Source: DASTQL01 sp035761805 (GTDB taxonomy: Bacteria > Actinomycetota > Actinomycetes > Jiangellales > Jiangellaceae). Taken from it: a stretch of DNA of 28,220 bases. The notes beneath the pieces were generated by a model. The model did no database searches. It saw only the letters and a list, made by a program, of their open reading frames with translations, and was not told the origin of the DNA. The stretch spans positions 1 to 28,220 of the forward strand of contig DASTQL010000197.1 in NCBI GenBank assembly GCA_035761805.1, read 5' to 3'. This document shows, piece after piece, positions 16,548-23,574 of this stretch (the first letter of the stretch is position 1; each line of letters opens with the position of its first letter). The position numbers and the translations under genes were made by a program.

Positions 16548-17414
16548 ATGTCCGAGGTGGTCGGATCTGCCCCGGCCCCGCGACGGCTGCGCGACCGGCT
16601 GCGGGAGCGGGCGAGCCGCGAGCCGATGCTCGTCGTCGCGGTCTCGATGCTCACGCTGCTCGTCGCGCTGGCGGTGGCGCCCGGCGCCTTCACGCGGACC
16701 GACCCTCGCGACTGCGACCTTGACCGCAGCCGCGAGCCGCCGAGCCTGGACCACCCGTTCGGCATCGACACCCTGGGGTGCGACTACCTGGCGCAGACCA
16801 TCTACGGGACCCGGACGTCGTTGAGCGTCGCTGTCCTGACGCTGGTCGTCACCGTCTCGGTGGCCCTCGTCCTGGGTGGGCTGGCAGGCTACCGGGGCGG
16901 CTGGCTGGACACCGTCGTCTCGCGGAGCACCGATGCCTGGGCCTCCGTGCCGCTCCTGCTCGGCGGGGTCGTCGTGCTGACGTCGACCGAGCAGCGGGGG
17001 ATCCTGCAGGTGTCCCTCGTCCTCGCGCTCTTCGGCTGGCCCGCGATGGTGCGACTGGTCCGGACCAGCGTGACGACCACGGCGAGCCGCGACCACGTGC
17101 TCGCCGCGCGGGCACTCGGCGCAGGCTCCTGGCGGGTGCTCCGGCGGCACGTCCTCCCGCTGTCGACGCGGCCGCTCGTCGCCTATGCGTCCGGGTTCGC
17201 GGGTGTCGTCATCGCCGCGGAGGCGACGCTCACCTACATCGGCACCGGCCTCCAGCTGCCCACCATCTCGTGGGGGATCATGCTCTTCCGGGCGCAGGAC
17301 CGGGTCACCCAGGCGCCCCACCTCATCGTGTTCCCGGCGCTCGCCCTGACCTTCACGGTCCTGGCCTTCGTGCTGCTCGGGGAGGCCCTCCGGCGCCGCT
17401 CCCGAGGGTCGTGA
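16548..17414 (+). CDS. orphan DppC-like ABC permease
   Basis: 288 residues. It is a recognisable paralogue of the operon permease at 4924-5877, sharing TRTDPRxCDL, the GCDYxxxxIYGxRxS stretch in the external loop, the EATLxYxGxGLQLP motif and APHLxxFPxxxL near the end. The EAA loop is at AARALGAGSWRVLRRHVLP. The N-terminus is shorter than in the operon copy. ATG 16548 is chosen because the frame upstream runs antisense through the divergent permease gene, and a -10 box lies 6 nt upstream. It forms a split pair with the minus-strand permease; neither has its own ATPase. Confidence 0.9.
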   Translation: MSEVVGSAPAPRRLRDRLRERASREPMLVVAVSMLTLLVALAVAPGAFTRTDPRDCDLDRSREPPSLDHPFGIDTLGCDYLAQTIYGTRTSLSVAVLTLVVTVSVALVLGGLAGYRGGWLDTVVSRSTDAWASVPLLLGGVVVLTSTEQRGILQVSLVLALFGWPAMVRLVRTSVTTTASRDHVLAARALGAGSWRVLRRHVLPLSTRPLVAYASGFAGVVIAAEATLTYIGTGLQLPTISWGIMLFRAQDRVTQAPHLIVFPALALTFTVLAFVLLGEALRRRSRGS

Positions 17415-17430
17415 CCCGCTCGCTGCTCCC

Positions 17431-17436
17431 TACGCT
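17431..17436 (+). promoter_or_regulatory. -10 element, leaderless layout, aldo/keto reductase
   Basis: TACGCT ends 6 nt before GTG 17443. There is no ribosome site, consistent with leaderless translation; the -35 is unclear. Confidence 0.5.
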
Positions 17437-17442
17437 GGTGGG

Positions 17443-18390
17443 GTGAGCTCCCGACCCTGCCGTCTCGGTCTGGGCCTTGCCGCCGCCGGCCGGCCCGCGT
17501 ACGTCAACCTCGGGCGCACGGACGACATCGGCGACGACCGTACGCCGGCCGCGATGCGAGCCCGCGCGCACGCGCTGCTCGACGAGGCGTACCGGCTGGG
17601 GGTCCGCTACCTCGACGTCGCTCGCTCGTACGGGAGGGCGGAGGAGTTCCTGGCCGACTGGCTGGCGGCCCGGCCGGAGGTCGACGACGTCGTCGTGGGC
17701 TCCAAGTGGGGCTACACGTACGTGGGGGAGTGGCGGCTGGACGCCCACGTGCACGAGGTCAAGGAGCACACCCGTCCGGCGTTCGAGCGGCAGCTCGCCG
17801 AGACCCGGGAGCTCCTCGACGGTCGGCTGGCGACCTACTACGTGCACTCGGCCACGGTGGACTCCGGCGCCCTCGACGATCGCGACCTGCACCAGGCCAT
17901 GGCGCGGCTCCGGGACGAGGGCGTCGCGATCGGGCTCTCGACATCCGGTCCGCAGCAGGCGGAGGCCGTCCGTCGTGCCCTGGAGGTCGACGTCGCCGGG
18001 GCGCCGTTGTTCTCCTGGGTCGAGTCCACCTGGAACGTCCTCGAGCCTTCGGTGGGCCCCGCCCTGGTAGAAGCGGCCTCGGCCGGGTGGACGGTGGTGC
18101 TCAAGGAGGTCGTGGCCAACGGCCGGCTCACGCCGTCCGGCTCCGAGCCGGCCGCGGAGTCCGTTGCGGCCGCCGAGGGGCTCCCAACCGACGTGCTCGC
18201 CACGGCGGCCGCGCTCGCGCAGCCGTGGGCCACGTACGCCCTCTCGGGGGCGGTGACGGTCGAGCAGCTGCGCAGCAACGTGGCGGCGCAGGACGTCCGG
18301 CTCGCCCCCGGCGTCGTGGCCGCGCTCGAGACGCTCGCCGAGGCGCCGAGCGTCTACTGGGACCGGCGGCGGGCGCTGCCCTGGGGCTGA
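17443..18390 (+). CDS. aldo/keto reductase
   Basis: NAD(P)H-dependent oxidoreductase with a TIM-barrel fold, 315 residues. The catalytic tetrad is visible: D58 and Y63 in RYLDVARSYGRAEEFL, K88 in VVGSKWGY and H135 in YYVHSATVD. The cofactor-end loop of classical AKRs (GxxxxxQ near the C-terminus) is replaced by ALSGAVTVEQLRSNV, as in the AKR11/AKR12-like bacterial branch. The substrate cannot be told. It begins 29 nt after the permease gene and converges on dapD, with a strong inverted repeat overlapping its stop. No link to DAP synthesis is evident beyond position. Confidence 0.9.
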   Translation: MSSRPCRLGLGLAAAGRPAYVNLGRTDDIGDDRTPAAMRARAHALLDEAYRLGVRYLDVARSYGRAEEFLADWLAARPEVDDVVVGSKWGYTYVGEWRLDAHVHEVKEHTRPAFERQLAETRELLDGRLATYYVHSATVDSGALDDRDLHQAMARLRDEGVAIGLSTSGPQQAEAVRRALEVDVAGAPLFSWVESTWNVLEPSVGPALVEAASAGWTVVLKEVVANGRLTPSGSEPAAESVAAAEGLPTDVLATAAALAQPWATYALSGAVTVEQLRSNVAAQDVRLAPGVVAALETLAEAPSVYWDRRRALPWG

Positions 18391-18430
18391 CCGGCGCGGA
18401 CGTCCTGCCGGGCCGGGTCCTGCGCCGGTC
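18389..18430. terminator. bidirectional terminator-like hairpin between AKR and dapD
   Basis: GACCGGCGC (18389-18397) pairs with GCGCCGGTC (18422-18430). The stem extends inward with GGAC (18398-18401) against GTCC (18417-18420) after a one-base bulge, giving about 13 bp around a 15-nt loop. It begins on the AKR stop codon and ends 22 nt before the dapD stop, so it can serve both genes. Confidence 0.65.
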
Positions 18431-18451
18431 CCGTCCACCTCACGGCCGCCG

Positions 18452-19378
18452 TCAGTTGGCGTGCAGGACCTCGTTGAGGCCGCCCCACACGCCCTGGCGG
18501 GGCACCGCCTCCACCGTCCCGGTGACGCTGTTGCGGCGGTAGAGCAGGTCGGACGCCCCGGACAGCTCCCGCGCCTTGACCACCTGGCCGTCGGGCAGCG
18601 TCACCTTGGTTCCCGCCGTGACGTAGCAGCCGGCTTCGACGACGCAGTTGTCGCCGAGGGAGATGCCGATCCCGGAGTTGGCCCCGAGCAGGCAGCCCCG
18701 GCCGATGCTGACGACCTCCTTGCCACCGCCCGACAGAGTCCCCATGATCGACGCGCCTCCGCCCACGTCAGAGCCGTCGCCGACGACGACGCCGGCCGAG
18801 ATGCGGCCCTCGACCATGGAGGCGCCCAGGGTCCCGGCGTTGAAGTTGACGAAGCCCTCGTGCATCACCGTTGTGCCGGCCGCCAGGTGGGCGCCGAGGC
18901 GTACCCGGTCGGCGTCGGCGACGCGAACACCGGCCGGCAGCACGTAGTCGGTCATCCGGGGGAACTTGTCGACGCCGTAGACGGCGACCGGCCCGTCCGC
19001 CCGCAGCCGCAGCCTGGTCTCCTCGAAGCCGTCGACGGCGCACGGCCCACGGCTGGTCCAGACGACGTTGGCCAGGGCGGCGAAGATCCCGTCGACCGAC
19101 AGGCCGTGCGGTCGGACCTTGCGCGACGACAGCAGGTGCAGCCGCAGGTAGGCGTCGGCTGCCCCGGCCGGCGGCACGTCCAGGTGGATGGTGGTGGTGA
19201 CCACTTCGGTCCGGACGGCGCGGGCCTCGTCGGGCGCGGCCAGCCCGGTCAGGGCTGCCGCGAGGGGGCTGCCGTCGGGCTCCCCCAGGGCCGGTGCGGG
19301 GTACCAGACGTCGAGGACGGTTCCGTCGTCGTGGACGGTGGCGAGGCCGTGGCCCCAGGCGGTGCGCTCGTCGGTCAT
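18452..19378 (-). CDS. dapD: tetrahydrodipicolinate N-succinyltransferase DapD
   Basis: 308 residues of the actinobacterial DapD class (M. tuberculosis DapD, 317). It succinylates tetrahydrodipicolinate with succinyl-CoA, opening the succinylase DAP branch completed by DapC and DapE. Residues about 155-265 form a left-handed beta helix of hexapeptide repeats (GISLGDNCVVEAGCYV and neighbours). E190 in MVEGRIS matches the proposed catalytic glutamate, and SGGGKEVVSIGRGCLLGANS carries the flexible active-site loop. ATG 19378 follows a -10 box by 6 nt, so it looks leaderless. It is divergent from dapE across 149 nt. Confidence 0.95.
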   Translation of the reverse strand: MTDERTAWGHGLATVHDDGTVLDVWYPAPALGEPDGSPLAAALTGLAAPDEARAVRTEVVTTTIHLDVPPAGAADAYLRLHLLSSRKVRPHGLSVDGIFAALANVVWTSRGPCAVDGFEETRLRLRADGPVAVYGVDKFPRMTDYVLPAGVRVADADRVRLGAHLAAGTTVMHEGFVNFNAGTLGASMVEGRISAGVVVGDGSDVGGGASIMGTLSGGGKEVVSIGRGCLLGANSGIGISLGDNCVVEAGCYVTAGTKVTLPDGQVVKARELSGASDLLYRRNSVTGTVEAVPRQGVWGGLNEVLHAN

Positions 19379-19384
19379 GGGGTC

Positions 19385-19390
19385 AGCCTA
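19385..19390 (-). promoter_or_regulatory. -10 element, leaderless layout, dapD
   Basis: On the minus strand TAGGCT is followed by 6 nt and then the dapD ATG. No ribosome site is present. Confidence 0.5.
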
Positions 19391-19514
19391 GGAACGGCGG
19401 GCGTCGTCGGTGCCACTGCCTGGCGTGCAGCCGCTCACGACGACGGCATCCGCGAGACCCGGCGGCACGTGCTCGTCGATCGAAGGCAACGAGTTCTACG
19501 CCCTCCCGTCCGGG

Positions 19515-19520
19515 TAACGT
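19515..19520 (+). promoter_or_regulatory. -10 element, leaderless layout, dapE
   Basis: TAACGT lies 7 nt before ATG 19528. The dapD/dapE divergent region (19379-19527) thus carries one near-leaderless promoter per strand. Confidence 0.5.
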
Positions 19521-19527
19521 CCGCGCC

Positions 19528-20607
19528 ATGTCGATCCCCACGACCGCCGCGCTCGACCTGTCGCTCGAGGCTGCCGCCCTCACGGCGGCACTGTGCGACA
19601 TCCCGTCCGTGAGCGGCAACGAGACCGCGCTGGCCGATGCCGTCGAGGCCTCGCTGACCACCGTCCCGCACCTCCAGGTGCTCCGTGACGGGGACGCCGT
19701 CGTGGCCCGGACGCAGCTGGGTAGGGCCGAGCGCGTCGTCGTGGCCGGCCACATCGACACCGTGCCGGTCGCCGGCAACCTGCCCACCCGGCGCGAGGGC
19801 GACGTGCTGATCGGTCGAGGCACCGTCGACATGAAGGGCGGGGTCGCCGTGGCGTTGCGGCTCGCCGCCCACGTGGCCCGGCCGGCCCGCGACGTCACGT
19901 ACGTGTTCTACGACCACGAGGAGGTCGAGGCGGAGCGCAACGGGCTCGGTCGGGTACTGCGGGAGCACCCGGACTGGTTGCTGGCCGACTTCGCGGTGCT
20001 CATGGAACCGACCGCGGCCGCCGTCGAGGGCGGCTGCAACGGGACGACGCGGATCCGTGTGACGACCCGCGGGCGGGCGGCCCACAGCGCCCGGTGGTGG
20101 AAGGGAGTCAACGCCGTCCACGAGGCGGGGCACCTGATCGACCGGCTGCGCGCCTACGAGCCCGCCGAGGCGGACATCGACGGACTGGTCTATCGCGAGG
20201 GCCTGCAGGCGGTGGCCATCTCCGGCGGCATCGCCGGCAACGTCGTCCCCGACCGTTGCGACGTGGACGTCAACTTCCGCTTCGCGCCGAACCGCACCGT
20301 CGAGGACGCTGAGGAGCACCTGCGCCAGATCTTCGACGGCTACGACGTGGAGGTCCTGGACGCCGCGCCGGGTGCGCGACCCGGACTCGGAGACCCCGCC
20401 GCCGCCGCCTTCGTGCGGGCCGTGGGCGGCCAGGCGCGGGCCAAGCTGGGCTGGACGGACGTCGCCCGGTTCACCGGCCTCGGCGTCCCGGCCGTCAACT
20501 ACGGTCCCGGCGATCCCAGCCTGGCGCACGCCGACGACGAGCGTCTCGACCTGGGCCAGCTGGAGGTGTGCGAGAGCGCGATGCGACGCTGGCTCGGGGA
20601 GGGTTGA
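19528..20607 (+). CDS. dapE: succinyl-diaminopimelate desuccinylase DapE
   Basis: Dinuclear zinc peptidase-family M20 enzyme, 359 residues (M. tuberculosis DapE, 354). It hydrolyses N-succinyl-LL-DAP to LL-DAP and succinate. The metal site is complete: H75 and D77 in AGHIDTVP, bridging D101 in GTVDMKGG, catalytic E131 with E132 in YDHEEVE, E160 in LMEPTAA and H334 in SLAHADDE. The dimerisation (lid) domain lies around 175-285. ATG 19528 is chosen because the -10 box is just upstream and the longer frame, open to 19294, runs antisense over the start of dapD. Confidence 0.95.
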   Translation: MSIPTTAALDLSLEAAALTAALCDIPSVSGNETALADAVEASLTTVPHLQVLRDGDAVVARTQLGRAERVVVAGHIDTVPVAGNLPTRREGDVLIGRGTVDMKGGVAVALRLAAHVARPARDVTYVFYDHEEVEAERNGLGRVLREHPDWLLADFAVLMEPTAAAVEGGCNGTTRIRVTTRGRAAHSARWWKGVNAVHEAGHLIDRLRAYEPAEADIDGLVYREGLQAVAISGGIAGNVVPDRCDVDVNFRFAPNRTVEDAEEHLRQIFDGYDVEVLDAAPGARPGLGDPAAAAFVRAVGGQARAKLGWTDVARFTGLGVPAVNYGPGDPSLAHADDERLDLGQLEVCESAMRRWLGEG

Positions 20608-20640
20608 GGCCGCCGAGACCAGGGGGACCGCGGCGCCCGG

Positions 20641-20699
20641 GCCGCCAGGTCCGCGTCGGGGCCGCCCTCCCTGGCGGCGGTCAGGCCGGCTGACCGCCG
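20641..20699 (+). terminator. two overlapping, mutually exclusive hairpins after dapE
   Basis: Hairpin A pairs GCCGCCAGG (20641-20649) with CCTGGCGGC (20670-20678). Hairpin B pairs CGGCGGTCAG (20675-20684) with CTGACCGCCG (20690-20699) around a 5-nt loop. They share 20675-20678, so only one can form fully. The simplest reading is a dapE terminator, since the next promoter candidate lies downstream at 20740. Confidence 0.55.
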
Positions 20700-20739
20700 G
20701 CGCAGGCGCGACACGTACCGGGGGATGGTGGGCCGCGGA

Positions 20740-20745
20740 TAGCCT
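20740..20745 (+). promoter_or_regulatory. -10 element, leaderless layout, LOG remnant/LOG unit
   Basis: TAGCCT ends exactly 6 nt before GTG 20752. It is the only promoter candidate upstream of the intact LOG gene, so the remnant ORF is probably the first translated part of that transcript. Confidence 0.5.
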
Positions 20746-20751
20746 GGCGAC

Positions 20752-21036
20752 GTGACCACCGAGGACGTCTCCATCCACCCCGACCGCCCGGTCGGCGGCC
20801 GCCCCCGGCCGGCCGAGAAGCACCGCGGTCCGGTGACCCTTCGGTGCAGGCGGATCCAGACGAGCGCCACTGACCATCGGCTCCCCGACAGTCGTGGGTC
20901 GTCGGACCCGGATCGCTCGCGTGTGCTCCGCATCGGGTCGGAGTCCGTCGAGGGCTTCGGCATGCTGGCGGTACGGGCGACGGCGGAGGCGCAGTCGCGT
21001 GAAGGCTCCGAACCGGGCGACCGGTCGGTGCCGTGA
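20752..21036 (+). pseudogene. N-terminal remnant of a second, longer LOG-family protein
   Basis: 94-codon reading frame from GTG 20752. Residues about 20-70 match, from memory, the N-terminus of the long actinobacterial LOG/TIGR00730 proteins: PAEKHRGPVTLR, then TDHRLPDSRG, VLRIGSES and VEGFGMLA (usual forms R.GPV.LR, TDQRLLDSRG, WRVLRIQSEF, VEGFG.LAE). The conserved WVHTDPW block is reduced to DPDRS. After GMLA the family resemblance stops, and the whole Rossmann domain, including GGG and PGGxGTxxE, is missing. The frame ends in GTGA overlapping the start of the intact short LOG gene. It is therefore non-functional as a LOG enzyme, though possibly still translated as a leader that couples the next gene. 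Confidence 0.75.
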
Positions 21037-21653
21037 GGCGGCGTCCGCCCCCGGCACTGTGCGTCTTCTGCGCCTCCAGCGACCGGGTGGACCCCAGGTA
21101 CCTCCGCCTCGCCGCGGACGTCGGTCGGGGGGTGGCCCGTCGCGGGTGGACGCTCGTCAGCGGGGGCGGCTCGGTGTCGTGCATGGGAGAGCTCGCCCGG
21201 GCGGCCCGCGCCGGCGGCACGCGGACGGTGGGCATCGTCCCGCGGGCTCTGGTCGACCTCGAGGTGGCCGACCACGACGCCGACGAGCTCGTGGTGACCG
21301 ACGACATGCGGGCTCGCAAGGGGGAGATGGACCGCCGGTCGGACGCGTTCCTCGCCCTGCCCGGTGGGCTCGGGACGATGGAGGAGCTCCTCGAGGTGTG
21401 GGTGGCGCGAACCCTCGGGCTGCACGCGAAGCCGGTCGTCGTCCTGGATCCCGACGGGGTCTACGCGCCCCTGGGCGAGCAGATCGACCACCTGGTGGCC
21501 GAGGGCTTCGTACGCGCCCATGCGCGTGACGTGCTGCACTGGACGACCGGGGTGCAGGAGGCCCTGGCCGCCGTCGAGGGTGGCTGGGCCGAGGCGGCCG
21601 AGCGGGTCCCGGTCGCGAGTGTGGCCGAGGAGATGCTCGAGGCCGAGCCCTGA
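21033..21653 (+). CDS. LOG-family protein (TIGR00730; nucleotide phosphoribohydrolase)
   Basis: 206 residues, Rossmann fold. LOG proteins release a base (cytokinin-type adenine) from nucleoside 5'-monophosphates, and the M. tuberculosis neighbour Rv1205 is of this kind. Visible are the opening LCVFCASSDRVDPRYLRLA, the glycine loop SGGGSVSCMGELA (43-55; the usual GGGxxGxMG has Ser in place of the middle Gly, a form also recalled in Rv1205), the R95-K96 pair in MRARKGEM and the signature LPGGLGTMEE (109-118). GTG 21033 overlaps the stop of the LOG remnant by 4 nt. The true substrate in a bacterium is uncertain. Confidence 0.88.
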   Translation: MRRRPPPALCVFCASSDRVDPRYLRLAADVGRGVARRGWTLVSGGGSVSCMGELARAARAGGTRTVGIVPRALVDLEVADHDADELVVTDDMRARKGEMDRRSDAFLALPGGLGTMEELLEVWVARTLGLHAKPVVVLDPDGVYAPLGEQIDHLVAEGFVRAHARDVLHWTTGVQEALAAVEGGWAEAAERVPVASVAEEMLEAEP

Positions 21654-21675
21654 CGGTCGGGCGGCTCCCGCTGCC

Positions 21676-21706
21676 GCCGCCGAGGGCCGCACACGGCCAC
21701 GGCGGC
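21676..21706. terminator. hairpin between convergent LOG and folP2-like genes
   Basis: GGCCG (21685-21689) pairs with CGGCC (21694-21698) around CACA, and an outer GCCGCC (21676-21681) pairs with GGCGGC (21701-21706) across a small internal loop. It sits in the 57-nt gap between two stop codons, suiting bidirectional termination. Confidence 0.5.
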
Positions 21707-21710
21707 GCGG

Positions 21711-22574
21711 TCAGGCCAGTCCTCGGCGAGCCACCGCCGGTGGCCGGCTGCCCCTGATCGAGGCCACCATGTCGAGGACCTGACGCGTCTCCGCCACTTC
21801 GTGCGCCCGGAACACTCTCGCTCCCAGCCAGGCGGTGACGGCCGTGGCCGCGAGCGTTCCCGTCAGGCGTTCTCCGATGGGGAGGTCGAGCGTCTCGCCG
21901 ACGAAGTCCTTGTGCGAGAGGCTCACCAGGACCGGCCAGCCCGTGGCGACCAGTTCCTCCAGTCGCCGGGTGACCTCGAGCGAGTGGTAGGTGTTCTTGC
22001 CGAAGTCGTGCGTCGGGTCGACGAGGACGGCGTCCGCACGGACACCGAGCGCGACCGCACGTTCGGCCAGGGCGGTGGTGCGCCCGACGGTGTCGGCCAC
22101 GACGTCGTCGTACCTGACCCGGTGCGGCCGGGTCCGCGGCGTCTGTGGGCCGACATGGCAGCACACGAGTCCCACGCCCGCCTCGGCGGCTACTTCGGCG
22201 AGACCGGGATCGGCACCGGACCAGGTGTCGTTGAGCAGGTCGGCGCCCGCCGCCACCGCCTCGCGGGCCACCGCCGCCCGCCAGGTGTCGACGCTGATCA
22301 CCAGGTCGGCATGGCGTTCCCGTACCGCAGCCACGAAGGGGGCCGTCCGACGGATCTCCTCGGTGACGCCCACCATGTCACCCGGCCCGGCCTTGACCCC
22401 GCCCACGTCGACGAGGGTGGCCCCCGCAGCAACAGCGCGCTCCACCCGCTCCAGCGCCTCGCTGTCGTGGAAGGTGGCGCCCCGGTCGTAGAAGGAGTCG
22501 GGGGTGCGGTTGACGATCGCCATGACCAGCATCTCGTCGTCACCGAAGTCGCGGTCGCCGAGGACGAGCGGCAC
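21711..22574 (-). CDS. folP2: FolP2-type dihydropteroate synthase paralogue
   Basis: 287 residues, TIM-barrel pterin-binding family; GTG 22574 with GGAGG upstream. Overall it looks like DHPS (AIVNRTPDSFYDRG, LVISVDTWRA, LLNDTW) but the p-aminobenzoate/sulfonamide loop is different: DVGGVKAGPG (56-65) replaces the canonical DVGGESTRPG. The GIGFGK-like segment reads PTHDFGK (187-193), and the SRK motif reads SHK (220-222). Residues R256 and H258 of the phosphate site remain. From memory it matches mycobacterial FolP2 (Rv1207), reported to lack DHPS activity. It is likely a pterin- or nucleotide-related enzyme of unknown reaction. It faces LOG tail to tail and is divergent from the DivIVA-like gene. 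Confidence 0.88.
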   Translation of the reverse strand: MPLVLGDRDFGDDEMLVMAIVNRTPDSFYDRGATFHDSEALERVERAVAAGATLVDVGGVKAGPGDMVGVTEEIRRTAPFVAAVRERHADLVISVDTWRAAVAREAVAAGADLLNDTWSGADPGLAEVAAEAGVGLVCCHVGPQTPRTRPHRVRYDDVVADTVGRTTALAERAVALGVRADAVLVDPTHDFGKNTYHSLEVTRRLEELVATGWPVLVSLSHKDFVGETLDLPIGERLTGTLAATAVTAWLGARVFRAHEVAETRQVLDMVASIRGSRPPAVARRGLA

Positions 22575-22651
22575 GCGACCTCCCTGCCCGGCGGCGGTTG
22601 TCGGACCAGCGTGGCACGATCGGCAGCGCCGCGCCGGAGGAGGGAGCTGCC

Positions 22652-23095
22652 ATGTGGGTCGTGTTCGTGTTCACGGCCGCGGTCGTCGTCTTCGTCGTGG
22701 CGGCGGTGGCCGCCGGACGGGGCGACAGCCTGGCCACCGTGCCACCTGATCGGGCGCCCGACCCGCTGCCCGGGGGGCCGCTGTCGGCCGACGACGTGGC
22801 GGCGGCCCGCTTCGCGGTCGGCCTCCGCGGCTACCGCATGGACCAGGTCGACGCCGTACTCGAGCGGCTCCAGGCCGAGCTGGTCCGCAGGGACGAGCGG
22901 ATCGGCCGGCTCGAGGCGATCGTGCAGGGCGACCCCGTCCGGGCGAGGGCGGCGAGTGTCGGGGCCGTCGACGAGGCTGAGCACGTCGAGGCACCACGCC
23001 GAGCGACGACCGGGTCCGAGGAGGCGGATCCCTCCCCGCCGCCGCCTGCGTCCCCGGGCCTCACCGATCCAGACGACCCCGGCGACCCGGCATGA
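22652..23095 (+). CDS. membrane-anchored DivIVA-domain protein
   Basis: 147 residues. ATG 22652 has a strong GGAGGAGGGAG just upstream; the frame is open to 22598, but that extension lacks a site. One N-terminal transmembrane helix (2-21), a short linker, then a single DivIVA-type domain (about 44-94) with the hallmark GLRGYRMDQVDAVLERLQAE, in which the turn (F/Y)RG-Y..dQVD is diagnostic. The acidic, proline-rich tail is disordered. DivIVA/Wag31 proteins mark curved membrane at poles and septa in actinobacteria. This one is far shorter than Wag31 and has no long coiled coil, so it may be an accessory targeting factor. It overlaps the next gene by ATGA. Confidence 0.85.
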   Translation: MWVVFVFTAAVVVFVVAAVAAGRGDSLATVPPDRAPDPLPGGPLSADDVAAARFAVGLRGYRMDQVDAVLERLQAELVRRDERIGRLEAIVQGDPVRARAASVGAVDEAEHVEAPRRATTGSEEADPSPPPPASPGLTDPDDPGDPA

Positions 23096-23574
23096 GCAGC
23101 CCCGGCTTCGTCGTCGAGGTGGCCGTCGAGGCGCCGGCGCAGGCGGTGTGGGACGGCCTGGTCGAATGGGAACGGCAGGGCGAGTGGGTCATTGGCACGC
23201 GGGTCCGTCCCCTGACCCAGGGAGGCCGGGACGTGGGCGCCCTGGTGGAGGCCGTCACGGGCATCGGGCCGGTCAGCGTTCGCGACGTCTTCCGGATCGA
23301 GCACTGGGACCCTCCGCGACGCTGCGCCGTGCAGCACCTGCGGCGCCCTCTGCGCGGACCCGCGGCCTTCGATGTCGTCCCGGAGGGCCCCGGAAGGTCC
23401 CGGATCGTCTGGTGGGAGGCGTTGGAGCCGCCGTTCGGCCGCCTCGGGCGACTGGCCTGGCCCGCGGTCGAGCGCATCGTCGCACTCGGGTTCCGCCACT
23501 CGTTGCGCGCCTTCGCTCGGCAGGTCGCCGTGCGGCACCCGCCGGGGGCGGCCGGACCCGGCGGCGTGCGATGA
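23092..23574 (+). CDS. SRPBCC-superfamily (polyketide cyclase/START-like) protein
   Basis: 160 residues. It starts with the family's first strand and helix (FVVEVAVEAPAQAVWDGLVE), then GTRVRPLTQGGRDVGALVEA and the long C-terminal helix (LRAFARQVAVRHPPGAAG). The fold makes a hydrophobic pocket for small ligands; no catalytic residue can be assigned. It is fixed between the DivIVA-like gene (4-nt overlap, ATGA) and tag (4-nt overlap, ATGA), so the three are co-translated. Ligand and role are unknown. Confidence 0.82.
   Translation: MSSPGFVVEVAVEAPAQAVWDGLVEWERQGEWVIGTRVRPLTQGGRDVGALVEAVTGIGPVSVRDVFRIEHWDPPRRCAVQHLRRPLRGPAAFDVVPEGPGRSRIVWWEALEPPFGRLGRLAWPAVERIVALGFRHSLRAFARQVAVRHPPGAAGPGGVR

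Noticed and set aside
8300..17650. Frequent CGTACG palindromes (for example in CCGTACGG)
   Set aside because: They occur mostly inside codons for Arg/Pro/Ser-Tyr or Val-Arg in many genes with no regular spacing, so codon use explains them; no array or operator pattern.
21801..23570. Long in-frame extension upstream of tag
   Set aside because: It runs antisense through folP2 and across two other genes; Tag homology begins only at 23571 with an ATGA overlap.
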